From contig NBAZ01000014.1 in NCBI GenBank assembly GCA_002794735.1, positions 310,001-374,000 of the forward strand: DNA of 64,000 bases. Direction: 5' to 3'. This stretch comes from Pyrrhoderma lamaoense (taxonomy: Eukaryota; Basidiomycota; Agaricomycetes; Hymenochaetales; Hymenochaetaceae). Under the pieces are notes generated by a model. It saw only the letters and a list, made by a program, of their open reading frames with translations, made no database searches and was not told where the DNA came from. Position 1 is the stretch's first letter, and each line of letters starts with the position of its first letter. This document shows positions 37,685 through 50,120 of this stretch, one piece after another. Both the position numbers and the translations under genes were made by a program.

Positions 37685-39901
37685 TTTTATTTGGAGGTAC
37701 GACAGAGGCGAAGTACGAGTGTCTCCCTCTCAGCGCCGGTGTTGTGCTATATGTTCTGTGGACTTACGAACTCGCGAGTATCCTAATCAACGTCACAAAC
37801 ATAACAAAACAAATAACATACACGTGACCGCGTTTCATAGATATCGTAGTTTTACCAATAGACCAATTAACTTGTGAGTCACTGATTATATCATATTACA
37901 TGTCACAGTGGTTCACTGTGTGATGTTTGACAATACTAACGATCCTTACATCATGGCATGAGTAGAATATGTCTTATAAAGTTGCTTCTCATATGCTCGC
38001 TGTCATGTTTTATCATCTGAACTACAAAGAACTCGATTCGAACATGAACCGCTCGTTCATTGCAATATTTATTACAACTCGAACTTCCAGAATACGAATA
38101 CAAAGCATATACGAATTAAGTCTTCTAGATATCGCTGTCTCTTTTCACTATGTACTCTCCATATATCCATTTCACTATATACTCACCATGATTCCAACAT
38201 CAAGTATTTTTGTTGACTTTTCCCCATCTCACAGAGCATTGAGACGACTTTCATCTAGTAGATTTCTCACTGTAACGAAGCCTCTTGCAAAACATTACGC
38301 TTACATTTCACCGACCGATTTTCTCTGATTCACTCTCTTATGCTAATAGACCTGCCTCTTTAGGACCTTTCTCTTTGTGACTGGCTGCATAATTATGATA
38401 TGATAATGTATGTTGCATGTTGCTACGGTGTAAGACCATCCCCAGGTGTGTTATAGGAAGTAAGAGCTAAGACTCTCAGGGACATAACAACATATTATAA
38501 ATATACTCGCAGATCTCATACTGCGAAATACTGAGACATAGAGAGTAATTGGTTGCTCTGAGTGTTTAATTGCGCAATCGCTACAAATATCATTTGATAT
38601 GCACATTAATGATTCTCCAAGTAGACGATGAGCCATAATCGCTACAAAACAACATTTATGTCGCAAATTATGGGTAAATAGATCCTTATATTGTATAATC
38701 CTTTTGTGTACAGTCTTTCCTTAGCAATTAACGAACAGACACATCCCGCAAGTAAAGCGCCTGTATAAACGCCACCAGATTCATTGTGACCCTAATATCA
38801 GTGATATATAGTATCGAAGCAGAGGATATACGCATGGAAGCAAAACTCACGGGGGTTGACCAATTTCTTTTTCGTTCATCCAGAAGTTAGATTGACCCGT
38901 AACTCACGAAGCCCGCACACTATCGAGCTAAAACTTCACGTTTCACCCAAACAAAGATAGCCAAAAAAAAAAGAGCTCAGGACGGACCACTTCTCATATC
39001 TTTAGAGTGGCCCAGAAAGAAGAAAAAGAATTGATAATGAGTCGTGTAGACTTCGGACCGGTAAGATCAGCCAACGAATCTACCACTTACTTATCTCCTG
39101 TAGAGCATCATGGGGATGGCCGAACCATGGATATGGATGTGGTTATAAGTGGGGGCTTGGCCTCGAGCTTCGCGCGAGAGATCTGTTATTCATATACATT
39201 TCCATATTATCGCACAATGGGGTTCCTTCTTTATCCTCCACCCTCGAAAAAGATAGCAGAGATACGAGATACGATACACTAATATCTCAGACTTCGCACC
39301 CCCTCCCCCCGGGATCAAGTATCAAATAAGAAGTAAACTAAGTAAAAGAAAAAACTAAACTCATAACTCATAACTAGCTCAACCTAAAAACTTGGGCTAG
39401 TTAGCTTCTATCCCACCCAAAAAAAGATTAAGCAACTTCGGAGATGCCCCTAAAAGTCCAATACGTGTATGAAATTCAGAACAAGCTAAACCGTATTCGT
39501 TTATGTTTATTTACTCTACTTTGCATAGTCACATAGTCAACCCAAAGTGGGAAAACGAAATTTCACTCCCACTCTCAAAGTTTCACTAACTAAGAATATC
39601 TCTTCCCTCGACTATGTCAAAGAGAAGGGAACAATAACGAGCATGTATTTCCCCAAAGATCTTATCAGATTTATGAATTTATGAAAATTAAACGAGACTT
39701 TGAGATATCACTTATCACTAACCACTAACCGAAAAATTAATGCCTTACTCCCACAACCCACTTTAACTCACTTCTTATTCCTCCCCTTCTCCACTTCCTC
39801 CGCAGTCACCATGACTTCAAACACAGAATCAGAAACGAAAATCAGAAAGAAAAGTAAAACGAAAAGAAAAAGACAGAAAGAAAGAAAGAAAAAACCACCT
39901 A

Positions 39902-39930
39902 CCCCCCCCCCCCCACACACACACACACAA
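39902..39930. repeat. Poly-C run followed by CA microsatellite
   Basis: Thirteen C residues run into about eight AC units. It sits in the non-coding desert, so length variation should be harmless. Confidence 0.9.
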
Positions 39931-40765
39931 GCACACACAATATCTCGGAACCCCCACAAAATCCGAAAGTGGCCCTATTATCATATAATTTCTATTTTAA
40001 TTTTACTTTCTTATTCTTCCTTTCCTAAGTAAAATAAGTAATCAAAAGCCCATCGCCGGTCTCACCGCGAATCCCCATCTTAACCACCCATCAACTCAAC
40101 GCCATCATCTGTATCATCATCATAACCATCTCCATCACTATTGAGCACCGACTCAACCCGACACAAAAACCAAAAAACCACCATCATATACATATAGTAT
40201 ATACTCAATAGTCAATAACCGATAACCGAATAACTGAATAACTGATAAATTGACAAATTGATAAATTGACAAACAACATGTGACCCAGCCCTTCTACATA
40301 TCATTATATCATAATTACCAAATTCGCCCGACCGGGTAAAACAAGATATCCAGTTTCGTTATCCCTCCGGAGGAGGGTGGGTGGGGTGGGGGATGAGTTA
40401 ATTACATCAGAGCATCCAATATACGATATAGCGCATCTCCTCTCGAGATCGGGTCTGTACGGGGGCGGCGGCGGCAGAAGAGAACAAAAACAAAAACAAT
40501 ATTAACAAAATTGACAATATTAAGCAATATTAACGTCTTCATAAGTCCGGTCCTCTTCTTTGATTGATTTCACGTTCCCTCTCCCCCTCACCCTTAGAGA
40601 ATATAAGGCCCCAAAAAGGCCAAAGAAGGTACACAGTAAGAAATAATCTTGATAAGAAATGAAAATAATAAGAATAATAGTAGAAATGAAAAATGAAGAA
40701 AACACTAGATGTGGATTAACCACAGAGCGGTAGATACATAAACGTCAGTCCCACTCCCCCACCCC

Positions 40766-40796
40766 CTACCTACTTACCTACCTACCTACCTACCTA
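40766..40796. repeat. CTAC/TACC tetranucleotide microsatellite
   Basis: About seven nearly perfect tetranucleotide units in non-coding DNA. Confidence 0.9.
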
Positions 40797-41004
40797 GTAA
40801 CGCAATCAAAAGTCCAGCATTATCTAATTTTATTATGAATCATGAAAAAACACAACACAAATACAAACTTTTTTTAATGTATAAATCTCATTTCCAACCC
40901 CCTTTTTGTTACCCAAAATACCAAAATACGTGCACAAGGAGAAGTTATCAAACGAGTTAGGTTGAGCTTACAAAAATCCAAATCACTAGTACTAGTAATA
41001 CTCA

Positions 41005-41018
41005 CCCCCCCCCCCCCC
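41005..41018. repeat. Poly-C tract (14 C)
   Basis: An uninterrupted run of 14 C residues between coding-free sequences. Confidence 0.9.
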
Positions 41019-44000
41019 AAAGAAAAAAAGAAATCAAGCAGATAAAATAGCTCAATAAGGTATGAATGCATTTCGTTCCGTGTGGGTACGATAACCAGTA
41101 TTCTATTCTTACCACATTACCACACACAGAGTGTATGTACAAGTCCCCCCCCTCTCCCCCAATTTTCTTTTGCGTAAGGAAACCGGGGACATAAGGAAAC
41201 AGGTACCCCTATATATCGCGTTGCGATGGGTTACCCAGACAATGATTTCTCAGAAGTTCAAGTTATATAAAGTTACATAAAGTTATATGAATATATAATA
41301 TATGAGAATATGAGTATTATGAGTATTATGAGTATACATAATCATAACGTTATAATTATATTCATCATTATCCACAACCCCCCCCCACCTCTCCATGAGA
41401 AACTTCCATAATAGTTAACTAAGCCGTTCGGGTAAGGAGTTTAAAGGAAGTATTGAGCGTGTGTGTGTGAAGTATCAGGGCTTAATACTAATAGCCACCC
41501 TCCCCGTTAATTATTATTATGCTTAAAAATTGAGCGGAAAAATAGGAAAAGAGAGTTGATCGTTGGTAGTAGTGGAAGTAGTAGTGGTAGTAGTAGTCAA
41601 AATAGCCTATTGCGGGGAGCTCGGGTGTTGAGTTCTAGACCCGGGCCCATAGATAAAACGACGAAATCTAAGCGCGCGGGGGTGCAGGGGGAAGGGGTGT
41701 CAACGTATGTTTTTTAAAAAACAGTGTTTATCGTCCGTCTGTTATGTTTGACCGAAGCGAGACATTTTTTTGTATTTTATATATATATTTATCAGAGAGG
41801 GAAGAGGGTAAAATTGGATAGCAACATCCTTACATCTTCGTAATTGACGTAAGAAATAAAGAATTGACATAAGCGTAACTATACGAGAAAAGAAAATTCA
41901 CGAATATTTCTTTTTGAGTCCCGGTTTGAATAAATAAAGAAAAAAGTCATAATAAAAGCTGGATTCGTTCTTTCAAATTAGGATGTAGACTTCCACCGCC
42001 AGATCTGCAAAGGGCAGGGAAGAAGGAATGAGGTAGGTGGCGGGCATTAATCAAAGACGGCAATTTAGTGCACGATCATATTGAATATTCCAGTTATTCA
42101 CTTATTCAAACGTAGACTAGGAATCGTGTCTCATTTAGGGTAGGGAGAAGGGGGGAACACTACTTTGATGGGTCACAATGACATTCCCAGAACATATCAT
42201 GTCTTGCTTTAAAACGTCAGAAATGACGCCATCACTCAAAGGAGTGCTGCTTCACGGTACTGCAGATCATAACCTGGGGAAGCCCCCTAGTACGAGACAC
42301 CTGCTTAGTAGGACCCGATCAAGGGAAGAAATGGAACATGGCCGGGGTGGGGGGATGTGATGGCAAGATGGGAAATGGCTATTGTAAATGTGTTATTAAT
42401 GGCTCTCTCTAGAGGGGGTATGATGACATTATTTCTCCAGGGTTGCTAGAGACAGCGTCACATTTTTCTGTCAGACATAACCACACTTCTCATTCCGTTC
42501 TTTTTGACATACGGAATAACCGAAACTTTATTACGTAATCCGCGTCTTGTAAATTAGATTCAGAAGGAAACTCAATTCAGACATAGGAGAGGAGGGGGAG
42601 CCAAATTGCTTGTGAATTCATCCACGGCTCTGTGCGACCCAAGAACTGGAAAGTGGGAAAGGAATCAGTGAAAAGATGATCTAAGAAGAACAAAGAAGAA
42701 CAAGAAGAACAGAAGTCTATAGCGAACACTTGAAAAGCTTTTTTCTCCCTCAGAGACGGGATGAAAAGTCGTGAGATCGCATTGTGAGACGTGTATGATC
42801 TGATGTCTCTAAAGTTCATACGTGTGATGTGTTCCCCACTTGACACATATTAACGCTACAGAATGTGAAATTAGAATATTTTTTTTTGGGTAACTTGAAA
42901 AGTCAAAGTCACCAGCGTTTAAAAAAAAAAAAAAAACCGGTCGGACGTAGCTCCTCAAGTTCCTACTGGTGGCTTTTCGAGTCCGTGGCCGCCAGTTCGG
43001 CCGATGTGGCCCCCCCCCTCCCCTCCCAAGACTTGGGAAGTAAGATGATACAAGTGGCAGTTGACCCATCCGAACGGGAAGATCAAATGACTTTTCGTTA
43101 GATGCGACTTAACCCGAGTTCGCATCCGTTTGCGGACGCAGGAGAACGCAGCTGAGCTGAACGTTCCAAGAAGGGTAACGATATCAGGACAGATACGGTA
43201 CTCTGACCGATGGTAAAAAAAAGAAAAGGGAAAAGATCTCAGACTATTCATTCATTCTATTGAGCTTCTCAAATTCTTAATCTCCCGTTCTATACCTCAT
43301 CAAAAAAGAATCTGCGAGGGTACTCCCCAGAAAAAAATCTAATTATACAGATAAACTCTAATTTTTACAATAGAAATTATAATTATATTATATATAATAT
43401 TTATATTTCTTTATTGAGAAGAAAAAAATGTTAAAAATCGAAACAGGGCTAAAATGAGTATGCTCAGATGCGCGTTTCCGGCGACCAATCCTTCAAGGGG
43501 AGCACACAGCTCTCTCTTATTTGATGGATGGGATGGAGAATGCGCAGAACCCGGAATGACTGACGCACGCGCACATGCGTCTGTGTACGTGCGTGTCTGA
43601 GGTGAAGAGGTGAACTAGTGGAGAAGTGTAAAATTAAAAAAAAAAAACCTAGAAAGAAAGAGAAAAAAAAAAGAAGGGAGAAGAAGTCGGAAGAAGAGAG
43701 ATGCGAATCGAGACAGCTCATGTGTGAAGGAAGTGCGGTGGTTACCCAAGGACAGAAAGCGTTCTCGACTCTCATGTAGATTCTCGCCCTCGCTTCAGTT
43801 TGGGGGACGTGACCTCTGAACTTTAACATTTAATGGAGTCAAGAATTTTGACACTGCGGCTGCCAAGTACAGTAAGCATCGGAAGTAAACAAGGTTTTTT
43901 TCTTTTTTGTGATGAATCATATCTGAGTCTATACAACTGCGCATTCTGGGTATATTGAAAAAAAAGGGAGGGTACCGGTGTCGTCCGAGAAGTCTGTTCT

Positions 44001-45243
44001 TATTACTCCGAGTGGCTTTTCATCTTACCCTAATGGAAGGGCGGGAAAGAGTGTAACAATTATGATATTAATATTTTTTTAAAAGGGAAAAGATGTAAGA
44101 GGTACAGTACAAGACGAGAAAATACAAAAAATGACTAAAGAAAAACGAATGGTGGGACAAGGGACTAGGACTAGTACTGATGAGGTGCTGGCAAGCATGG
44201 GGCTGAGCGAATCACGGTGAGGGTCCCTTCTTAGGCTAGTTGCGATCAAAGTACTAAGCCCTATTAACGAATTGCGAAAAAGATGTGAACAGTCGCCATC
44301 GCATACGCCATCATCGACGATGGAGTGAGCTACCCTCCAGGTCATGGCTCTGACTCATCTGGCCCGGGCCAGATGGGCTCACTTCGGCTTGTAAAGGGGG
44401 CAGAGAGACAACCGTTTTTTTTTTGTGCTGTAATTTCTTGGGTGCAATGGCCCGCTAGACAGCTGGCGACAGTGCGACAATAGAATCATGACAGTTCCTT
44501 TATTTTTTCTTATTTAATTCAAGCTAATATAGATATTAATAAATGATTTGTTATAATTTTTATTTATTTTTGTAATGCTCTTGTCAATATGCGAGCTATG
44601 ATAAAAATAACCGGGTGAGAGGGAGCACACAATATTCGTCAAAACGTTCGCACAAAAGAGAGTCACCCGAAAGAAGTAATTTAGCCGGAGGGGGACGTGA
44701 CGTCAGAAGCCATATATGGAAGGGGGTGTGAATGTGACTCGCTCATAAAATGGAATATAATTTTGACTTTCAGAAAGGCTGCCACACACGTTCTCCGAGT
44801 CGTCCCCTCTGCATCTACCTATTTCTACGGCTACAGAACAAGCTACTCGTCGCCAACATCGTCGTCAACAACGACAAAGCAGAGCCAAACATCACCTCAC
44901 CTTCCAGCAGAGCATATCCCGTGCTCTCTCATCCTTTGCTTTCTACTTTCGGAAGCACAGCGTTACCAGTCTGCTATTGTACTGGTACCCCCTTTGTGGA
45001 CACTACAAATACCGTGTCAGTCTTATTTCTCTCCTCCCGTCACCCATCTTCCTCCTCTCTCGCCACACCCTTCCCATTACCGGGCACAGACACCTGCATC
45101 GTTTTTTGTTGGCAGTCAAAGTGCCCATTTCAGTACCCTTCCCGCTCTTCTCTCTGGTGGCACTCGCATCCCGTTTTCATTCGTCTCAGCAAGCGCTGTA
45201 GACCTCCCGCTTTACAACAGTTGAGTCTCAGTCTATTTCACAG

Positions 45244-45388
45244 GTATGTTCCATCGCGTTCCGTCTCTCTTTCGCAAGATAGCGTGCTCAACCCAACCCC
45301 CTTCATCATCTCAGTTAATTTGATCTCAACCCCCAAGGCGCTCTGTTTGGGGTTTACTTCACAAAATTGTGCATTTTTGCGCATACAG
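45244..45388 (+). other. Probable 5' UTR intron
   Basis: The sequence CACAG/GTATGT at 45244 and GCATACAG at 45381-45388 form a good donor and acceptor. They lie 10 nt upstream of the ATG at 45399. Splicing would remove the upstream Met codon at 45369. Confidence 0.5.
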
Positions 45389-45398
45389 TAACCCCCAG

Positions 45399-46799
45399 AT
45401 GCAGCATCACTTGTCACCTCCAACTTCTCTTCGAGCCCTTCGAGTGCGTCCACTAGTTCACGGATACAACATGGACGAAAACAACACCCGTACCTTCTCC
45501 ACTGTTAGCGAACACTCAGCTCGGAATGACCTCGGGTCGAACTTATCCCGCGGCCGCACTCGTTCTCGCCCTAATCGTAGCAACCTCGCATTGAATACAA
45601 AGATTTATACTCCCCACAATCTTTCGCTTACTTTGCCGTCGTATGGATCGAAGTTGGGATCTCAAACAGACAATCGGTCCTCAAATCTTGATGATGATCT
45701 CATCTTTCAAATGTCCCCCGTCCTCCCTCAATCTCCTCATTCTGTGTTCCTAAGCTCCTTCGAGGAAGAAGAGGAACAGCATATGGACTCATACAAGGTT
45801 GAGAAGCCAACACTTTCTACTTTGTGGGAAAGTCACACGTCCCACCCTTCTCACCCGCCACATGCTTCCCACCATCGTATTCGCAAGAATACCATAACAC
45901 AGCATCACCGTGGATTTTCAGACAGTATTGCAAGTACTGTCACTCAAAATGAAAAACTAAGTGATCACCGCACGAGACCCAGTTCTAGAACGGTTTTGGA
46001 TCTTTCCTCTTGTGGACGTGCTCCACTTTCATCTGCTTCACACCCTTCAGAACCTTTTATGTATACCTTCCCTGTCTTTGAAAGTAGCCCTCTTGCAAAG
46101 GCACGTCAGGCGCGCACTCTTCGTGAGGCCGGTAAATCAGTACTGCATGGCGATCGACCAGCATCGGGACACGATTTTACTCGTAACGTGGATGCTTCTA
46201 GAAATGCAGTAGATCCCTCAGTGAGCATTAATATCAAGAACACGCTTCCGCGATGCTCTGCTACCGCTCACTCGCGAAAACTCCGCATACAGGGAGAAGA
46301 GCCGCTCTGTAATGATGATGATGATGTAAATTATATCTCGCGTGCCTTCCAGAGTGTGTCTCTCGAACCCGAGAAGGAGGACTTTCTGGTCGACGAACGA
46401 GTTGAGGATTTAGGTGAAGAGGACGACGACTATTACTCCTCTCAGAGATCGTCGTCTGTTTCTTCGGAGTCTACTGATGACGAGAGCTTCGTCCAAAACA
46501 GTGTTCCTTATGAAACTCTTCATGCACCATTCCCTGTTCGTGCTTCTACACGGTCTGAGACTCAATCTACTTCAAATTCACGCGAGGAAAGGTCTTGTTC
46601 ACACTCTCGACGACGTCGTGCCAGTCCAAATGCAGGTCAGGCGGAAGAAAATGCTCATGCACTCTTAGAGCGGGGTCGTTCACGCCGCAGGAGTGCCGAG
46701 ATATCTCTGCAACTGACAGCGTATGTTGGTGGTGATCGTCGAGGACGGGGAAGGACCCCGCCTCCTGGAAGACGTCCTCCTGGCAGTATACTCCTCTAA
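45399..46799 (+). CDS. Ser-rich, disordered orphan protein (466 residues)
   Basis: A single-exon frame, stop TAA at 46797-46799. The product is Ser-, Arg- and Asp-rich and looks disordered. It has an RGRTRSRPNRSN basic patch near the start, a short acidic run (FEEEEEQ), and an acidic patch (VEDLGEEDDDYYSS) followed by a Ser/Glu block. An Arg/Ser-rich tail ends in GRGRTPPPGRRPPG. There is no signal peptide or membrane helix. I do not recognise the family; a nuclear or signalling regulator is only a guess. The upstream in-frame ATG at 45369 is less likely because it lies inside the probable 5' UTR intron. The gene is isolated by deserts of 7.5 kb upstream and 3.3 kb downstream, as is common for regulators with large control regions. 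Confidence 0.72.
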   Translation: MQHHLSPPTSLRALRVRPLVHGYNMDENNTRTFSTVSEHSARNDLGSNLSRGRTRSRPNRSNLALNTKIYTPHNLSLTLPSYGSKLGSQTDNRSSNLDDDLIFQMSPVLPQSPHSVFLSSFEEEEEQHMDSYKVEKPTLSTLWESHTSHPSHPPHASHHRIRKNTITQHHRGFSDSIASTVTQNEKLSDHRTRPSSRTVLDLSSCGRAPLSSASHPSEPFMYTFPVFESSPLAKARQARTLREAGKSVLHGDRPASGHDFTRNVDASRNAVDPSVSINIKNTLPRCSATAHSRKLRIQGEEPLCNDDDDVNYISRAFQSVSLEPEKEDFLVDERVEDLGEEDDDYYSSQRSSSVSSESTDDESFVQNSVPYETLHAPFPVRASTRSETQSTSNSREERSCSHSRRRRASPNAGQAEENAHALLERGRSRRRSAEISLQLTAYVGGDRRGRGRTPPPGRRPPGSILL

Positions 46800-48651
46800 A
46801 AAGCTTGATGCAAAGGGAAAAAAATTGGTCGCTTGGTCGATCAGACAACTTGACTGCTTGTCTTGACTTTTCTATTCGCTTGGTCTTCTGTGTATAACAA
46901 AAATTCATGCAATCGTCGCTATCAATACCATCCACCGCATTCCATCTGTTATTAGTACCTGGGCATTTTTCTTTTCCACATTTTCTCTCTCTCTCCAAAA
47001 TTGTAGATCCCCTTTTTTACTGGGCTTTATTCGCACATAACTCCCTTTCGAATCGTTTCTTACATTGCAAGTGTTTCTTGACCTGTGTTGGATCGCACAG
47101 CTGTTCGATCAGGTGGTGCCATGTGATCGTGTAATCTTTGCACATTCTTGCGCAACTTGGAATGCACTGTAACAACTCAGCCACCAACATTTCCCCTTTG
47201 CTTGTTTGACCATTTCGGATCTGGGGGTAACACTAACACACGTGTGACCTTTACAAACGCACACTTGGTCATCAGGGTCAGGTGGTCTGAAACATTCGGT
47301 CACGCATGGTCACGAAACGCTCCCATATTTTCGTCTCAGGTCTTTTTTCTCCTTCGGTTCATTTCATCGGCATTTTTTTTCCTGGAAAAGCAACGCTTCA
47401 TTCAAAATAATTTCCAAAGACATATATCACCTCTTTCCTTTATTCCCCCCCTCTGTCTTTACGAATAGCATACGAATCGCATCACCTTAGCATCTCATCG
47501 CACTACCCTTTTTTTCTCTCCTTATCTTCACAACACTGCCCGCCTTTTCCCCAGTTTTATATATCTTTTTTGCAAATAGCAAGTAATCAAAAGTCATTCA
47601 ACGATCAATTAAAATTAACAAAAGATTGATTGTTTTACCCCTCCTATGTGTTTCCGATTTTGTTATATATTTCACTATGTGTCCCCTCCTTTCCGCCAAC
47701 TTCGGTTTATAGTGATTTTTAACCCCCTTCCCCCACAACCCCCTTTTCACGTCATCGGCTCTCCTACTCTAACTCTTTTTATCTCACACACTATCCCGAT
47801 ATCCCGCTTTTTTTAAAATAAATCCCAAACAATCCAAGCTTATTGTCATTACTAGTTCTGTTTAACATCCCCCCATCCCTACTGGTAAACTTCTGTTTTC
47901 CTATTATTTTTTTTTGATAACACATATACATTACCAACTCGTTAGTGAAGTCGTAGAAAAAAAAGAAAAAAAGAGAAAATTAAAGGTTAAAATATAATTG
48001 ATATAATGTAGTTTGAAGAAAGAGATTATGATATTTTTTAAAGCTAGTTGGATTAAGTAATTCATAGAGAATAAAGAAGTGAAAGGTTTTTTGTTTGGTG
48101 ATTTAGTACTGTTTTAAGTTTAACTTCTTTGTTCTCAAAGAAAAAGTTTGTACGAAGCTGTGATTTGATTTTCGTTAGGAGGTAGTGGTGATTGTAGTCG
48201 GATCGAGTGATCGGTGATCGAAGTTGCTTTTGTTTAAAATTGTCATGAACTCGGAACATCGAAAAACGTGAACTTGAACTCCAAGTATAGCTTATCTAAT
48301 AATGAGTAATCAACTCATATAGTTACATAACATAATGATAGTAGTAGTGATTACTAGTAATTTTATGAAGGCTTTACGTGACGTAAAATATTAGATAAGA
48401 CTCGAGACCAGGAGGGGAACCCAGAAGAAAAAAAATTTCCAATTGACCTTGACCTTTGACCTTAGACCTTGGACTTTGATCTGTGGCCACATAAAACAAT
48501 TAAGCATGTGGGGGTCGATTGTCGATGGGTGATAATCATAATGCCTCTTTTACGTAGTGTGAGATGGGTGAGATGGTGATGGTGATGTAAGGTTGGTATG
48601 GCCAGGGGGTACGATGGAATGAGGTCTAGATTGTTTTCACGTGTGACATCA

Positions 48652-48687
<36 letters not shown>

Positions 48688-50120
48688 GTGGTGACGTGGG
48701 ACGAGTCAGGGGGGGGGGGCGTTTACTGCTTCATATTATTGTTGTGTGTGTTGATCGTTGATCGAATCGTCGGTAGGTATCGAAATCAACTTGATAACTT
48801 TTTTTGTATAAGGGTTAATTATTAGCGCTGCTGGGTATGATTTGATGGCTAGTTACATGATGTATAGACGATGTAGTGATATATTCCTGATTTTTAATCC
48901 GTTTGCTTTCTTTTTTTTATGTCATATTATACTGACTTCATGCGGAACCAGTCCTCATTTATTCATCTATTGTTAAATAAGTAGGCAATAAGCGCGCAAA
49001 CATACATATTACATACATGTAGTAACATGTTTTTTTTTTTTATTAGCACAAAAAAGAATTTATGAAATGGAAATTTTATTCCGTTGAACCTTTAATTTGG
49101 TGGTAACCAGGTAAGTTGGAAAGTCAATTTTTTTTTACATATGTGTGTATATTGTATCATATATCATTATATGATGTTGTTATTTTTCTTGAAACATGCA
49201 TCTTGTGGCTGGCCGTCAAGCGATCGCGAACAGTTGGTTATAATACCTATGCATACGTAGGGGGGGGGGGGATTCCGATTATTAAACCGATGACACAAGA
49301 CATAGGACAAGTTGAAGTACAGTAACAGTAGCGGTTGTAATTGGAGATTACCCTAGTTTAGTGCTTAAGTGATTTCCGACATCCATAAAAGGTTTACTAC
49401 CGGAATTGGAAAATAGCTAAGTAAAGAAATGTGTAACCTTTTTTTCTCCTACTTGCTCGGATACATTTGTGTACTAATGATCTTTTGAGAATGAAATGTG
49501 GGGGAAAAATGAAAACGTCCACCGATTTAGTGAGTTACTATTTCTGAGTTTGCTCTAAACTAGTATATTATTCCAAATATTGATTATACCGATTAGCTAT
49601 TTTAGTGTATAACTTATATCCACTTCGGTCGGAAACTAGATTACGCCTCTTTACTCTTTTAGAGTTGGACGTAACTTTATATCTTAAACACAGTAAACTT
49701 TCTATATGCTTACATGTTACAAAAGCACGGGCTAACCCAGGGTCGTGAATCATATACATTGGGAAATCGGGAATAAACAGAAAAATCAACTAACCCGGCC
49801 TCTAAGTAACTGTAAATCATCTCTACTTGTGGTTACACATTATTATTGTAAGTAAGAATTGGTTTTTCTAATAATGGCTACTCTATAAATGATAAAGGTA
49901 AGGATACTTTTATGTACATGTTCATTTTTTTATATATACAATAGGTCCTTTTACTATATCGAGAAGAATACTTCAAACTTGTTTCTGGATACTATCAAAT
50001 GATAGTCTACAGGGAATATTTGTTCCCAGTGAACTTGTCCTGTAGTAAGCTTGATTTGGAGCCTGTATTGTAGCCTGCGAGAATATGGATAACCTACAAT
50101 ACTGTGAGTATACGAACAAT
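46800..50120. other. Gene-free region between the Ser-rich gene and the DUF6533-like gene
   Basis: The first kilobase is T/C-rich and probably the 3' UTR. No domain-bearing frame was found. The run at 48443-48480 has about five imperfect repeats of a 7-bp unit (TTGACCT-like). Confidence 0.5.
48652..48686. repeat. 35-base poly-G tract
   Basis: A run of 35 G residues, followed after about 20 nt by a second run of ten. Such a tract can form a G-quadruplex and is hard to sequence, so the true length is uncertain. It is in non-coding DNA. Confidence 0.92.

Larger units (their letters stand above)
37685..45243. other. 7.5-kb gene desert rich in simple sequence
   Basis: No gene is supported. The part near 37685 should be the promoter of the LRR scaffold gene. 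From about 39300 to 44700 the DNA is dominated by A-, C-, GA- and CT-rich runs and short tandem repeats. These include GAGTATTAT-like units near 41310-41335 and a GTA/GTG-rich run near 41565-41600. From 44800 to 45243 it is strongly CT-rich and probably holds the promoter and 5' leader of the next gene. Confidence 0.5.

Noticed and set aside
39700..40032. 110-codon Lys- and Pro-rich frame
   Set aside because: It is read through A-rich and poly-C/CA simple sequence, so the composition explains it.
44697..45391. Overlapping 175- and 213-codon plus-strand frames upstream of the Ser-rich gene
   Set aside because: Both are read from a CT-rich leader with Ser/Pro/Leu bias, end without a domain, and are cut by the probable 5' UTR intron.
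48598..48825. 75-codon frame with a poly-Gly stretch
   Set aside because: The Gly run is only the translated poly-G tract; no motif or splice support.
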